A stretch of DNA of 12,941 nt from an uncultured Eubacteriales bacterium (GTDB lineage Bacteria > Bacillota > Clostridia > Christensenellales > Aristaeellaceae), in NCBI GenBank assembly GCA_900553315.1, contig USCW01000030.1, positions 1 to 12,941 on the forward strand, read 5' to 3'. The notes under the pieces were generated by a model, which saw only the letters and a list, made by a program, of their open reading frames with translations, was not told where the DNA came from and ran no database searches. The translations under genes were made by a program, and so were the position numbers. The first letter of the stretch is position 1. Every line of letters starts with the position of its first letter. Shown here piece by piece: positions 12,914 to 12,941 of this stretch.

Positions 12914-12941
12914 CTGGGGGAGAGGCCGCTTCTCTAAGAGA
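12914..12941 (+). repeat. Dispersed palindromic repeat, copy D (cut by window end)
   Basis: Matches the first 28 bases of copy B at 27 positions, differing only at the tip base (A instead of G). The left arm is complete and the return arm is cut off by the end of the window. It lies 32 bases after copy C, so two palindromes stand in tandem here. Its other half must lie in the adjoining sequence. Confidence 0.85.

Noticed and set aside
1..12941. CRISPR array, tRNA, rRNA or transposase gene
   Set aside because: No regularly spaced short repeats, no cloverleaf or rRNA-like sequence and no transposase motif seen; the only repeats are the dispersed palindromes.

Overview
The window looks like a piece of a GC-rich Bacillota (Clostridia-type) genome. 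The signs are AAGGAGG-type ribosome binding sites, near-consensus sigma-A promoters, tight gene packing, a transketolase split into two genes, and an Opp/Dpp-type transporter sitting beside a glycoside hydrolase. A Christensenellales- or Oscillospirales-like gut lineage is my guess; no phylogenetic marker gene is present. Both ends of the window fall inside copies of the same palindromic repeat, so it may be a whole contig that was broken at repeats.

Left part (1-1774): two divergent genes, a TIM-barrel sugar isomerase/epimerase (minus strand, 47-850) and an Asp/Glu-racemase-superfamily protein (plus strand, 1041-1724). They share a 190-base promoter region that holds a perfect 9-bp inverted repeat. 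Each gene is followed, 6 bases after its stop codon, by a nearly identical long palindrome.

Middle non-coding stretch (1775-2325): no convincing gene. It contains several hairpins, then a strong promoter (TTGACA, 17 bases, TATACT) whose spacer is filled by an inverted repeat with the same ATTCAAC/GTTGAAT half-sites as the left promoter region.

Right part (2326-12830): a long collinear operon. In order it encodes an XRE-cupin regulator, a family 5 solute-binding protein, two permeases, two ATPases (a complete five-part Opp/Dpp/oligosaccharide-type ABC importer), a cytoplasmic GH39 glycoside hydrolase with alpha-L-iduronidase-like motifs, and the N- and C-terminal halves of a transketolase. 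Hairpins lie between the binding protein and the first permease, and between the hydrolase and the transketolase pair. The operon ends in a 21-bp perfect palindrome followed by another copy of the repeat.

My reading is a catabolic locus. A short glycoside is imported by the ABC system and cut inside the cell by the GH39 enzyme. The released sugar is then rearranged by the isomerase and racemase-family enzymes and enters the pentose phosphate pathway through the dedicated transketolase. The shared half-sites suggest that the XRE-cupin protein controls both its own operon and the left-hand pair. The actual substrate cannot be read from the sequence.
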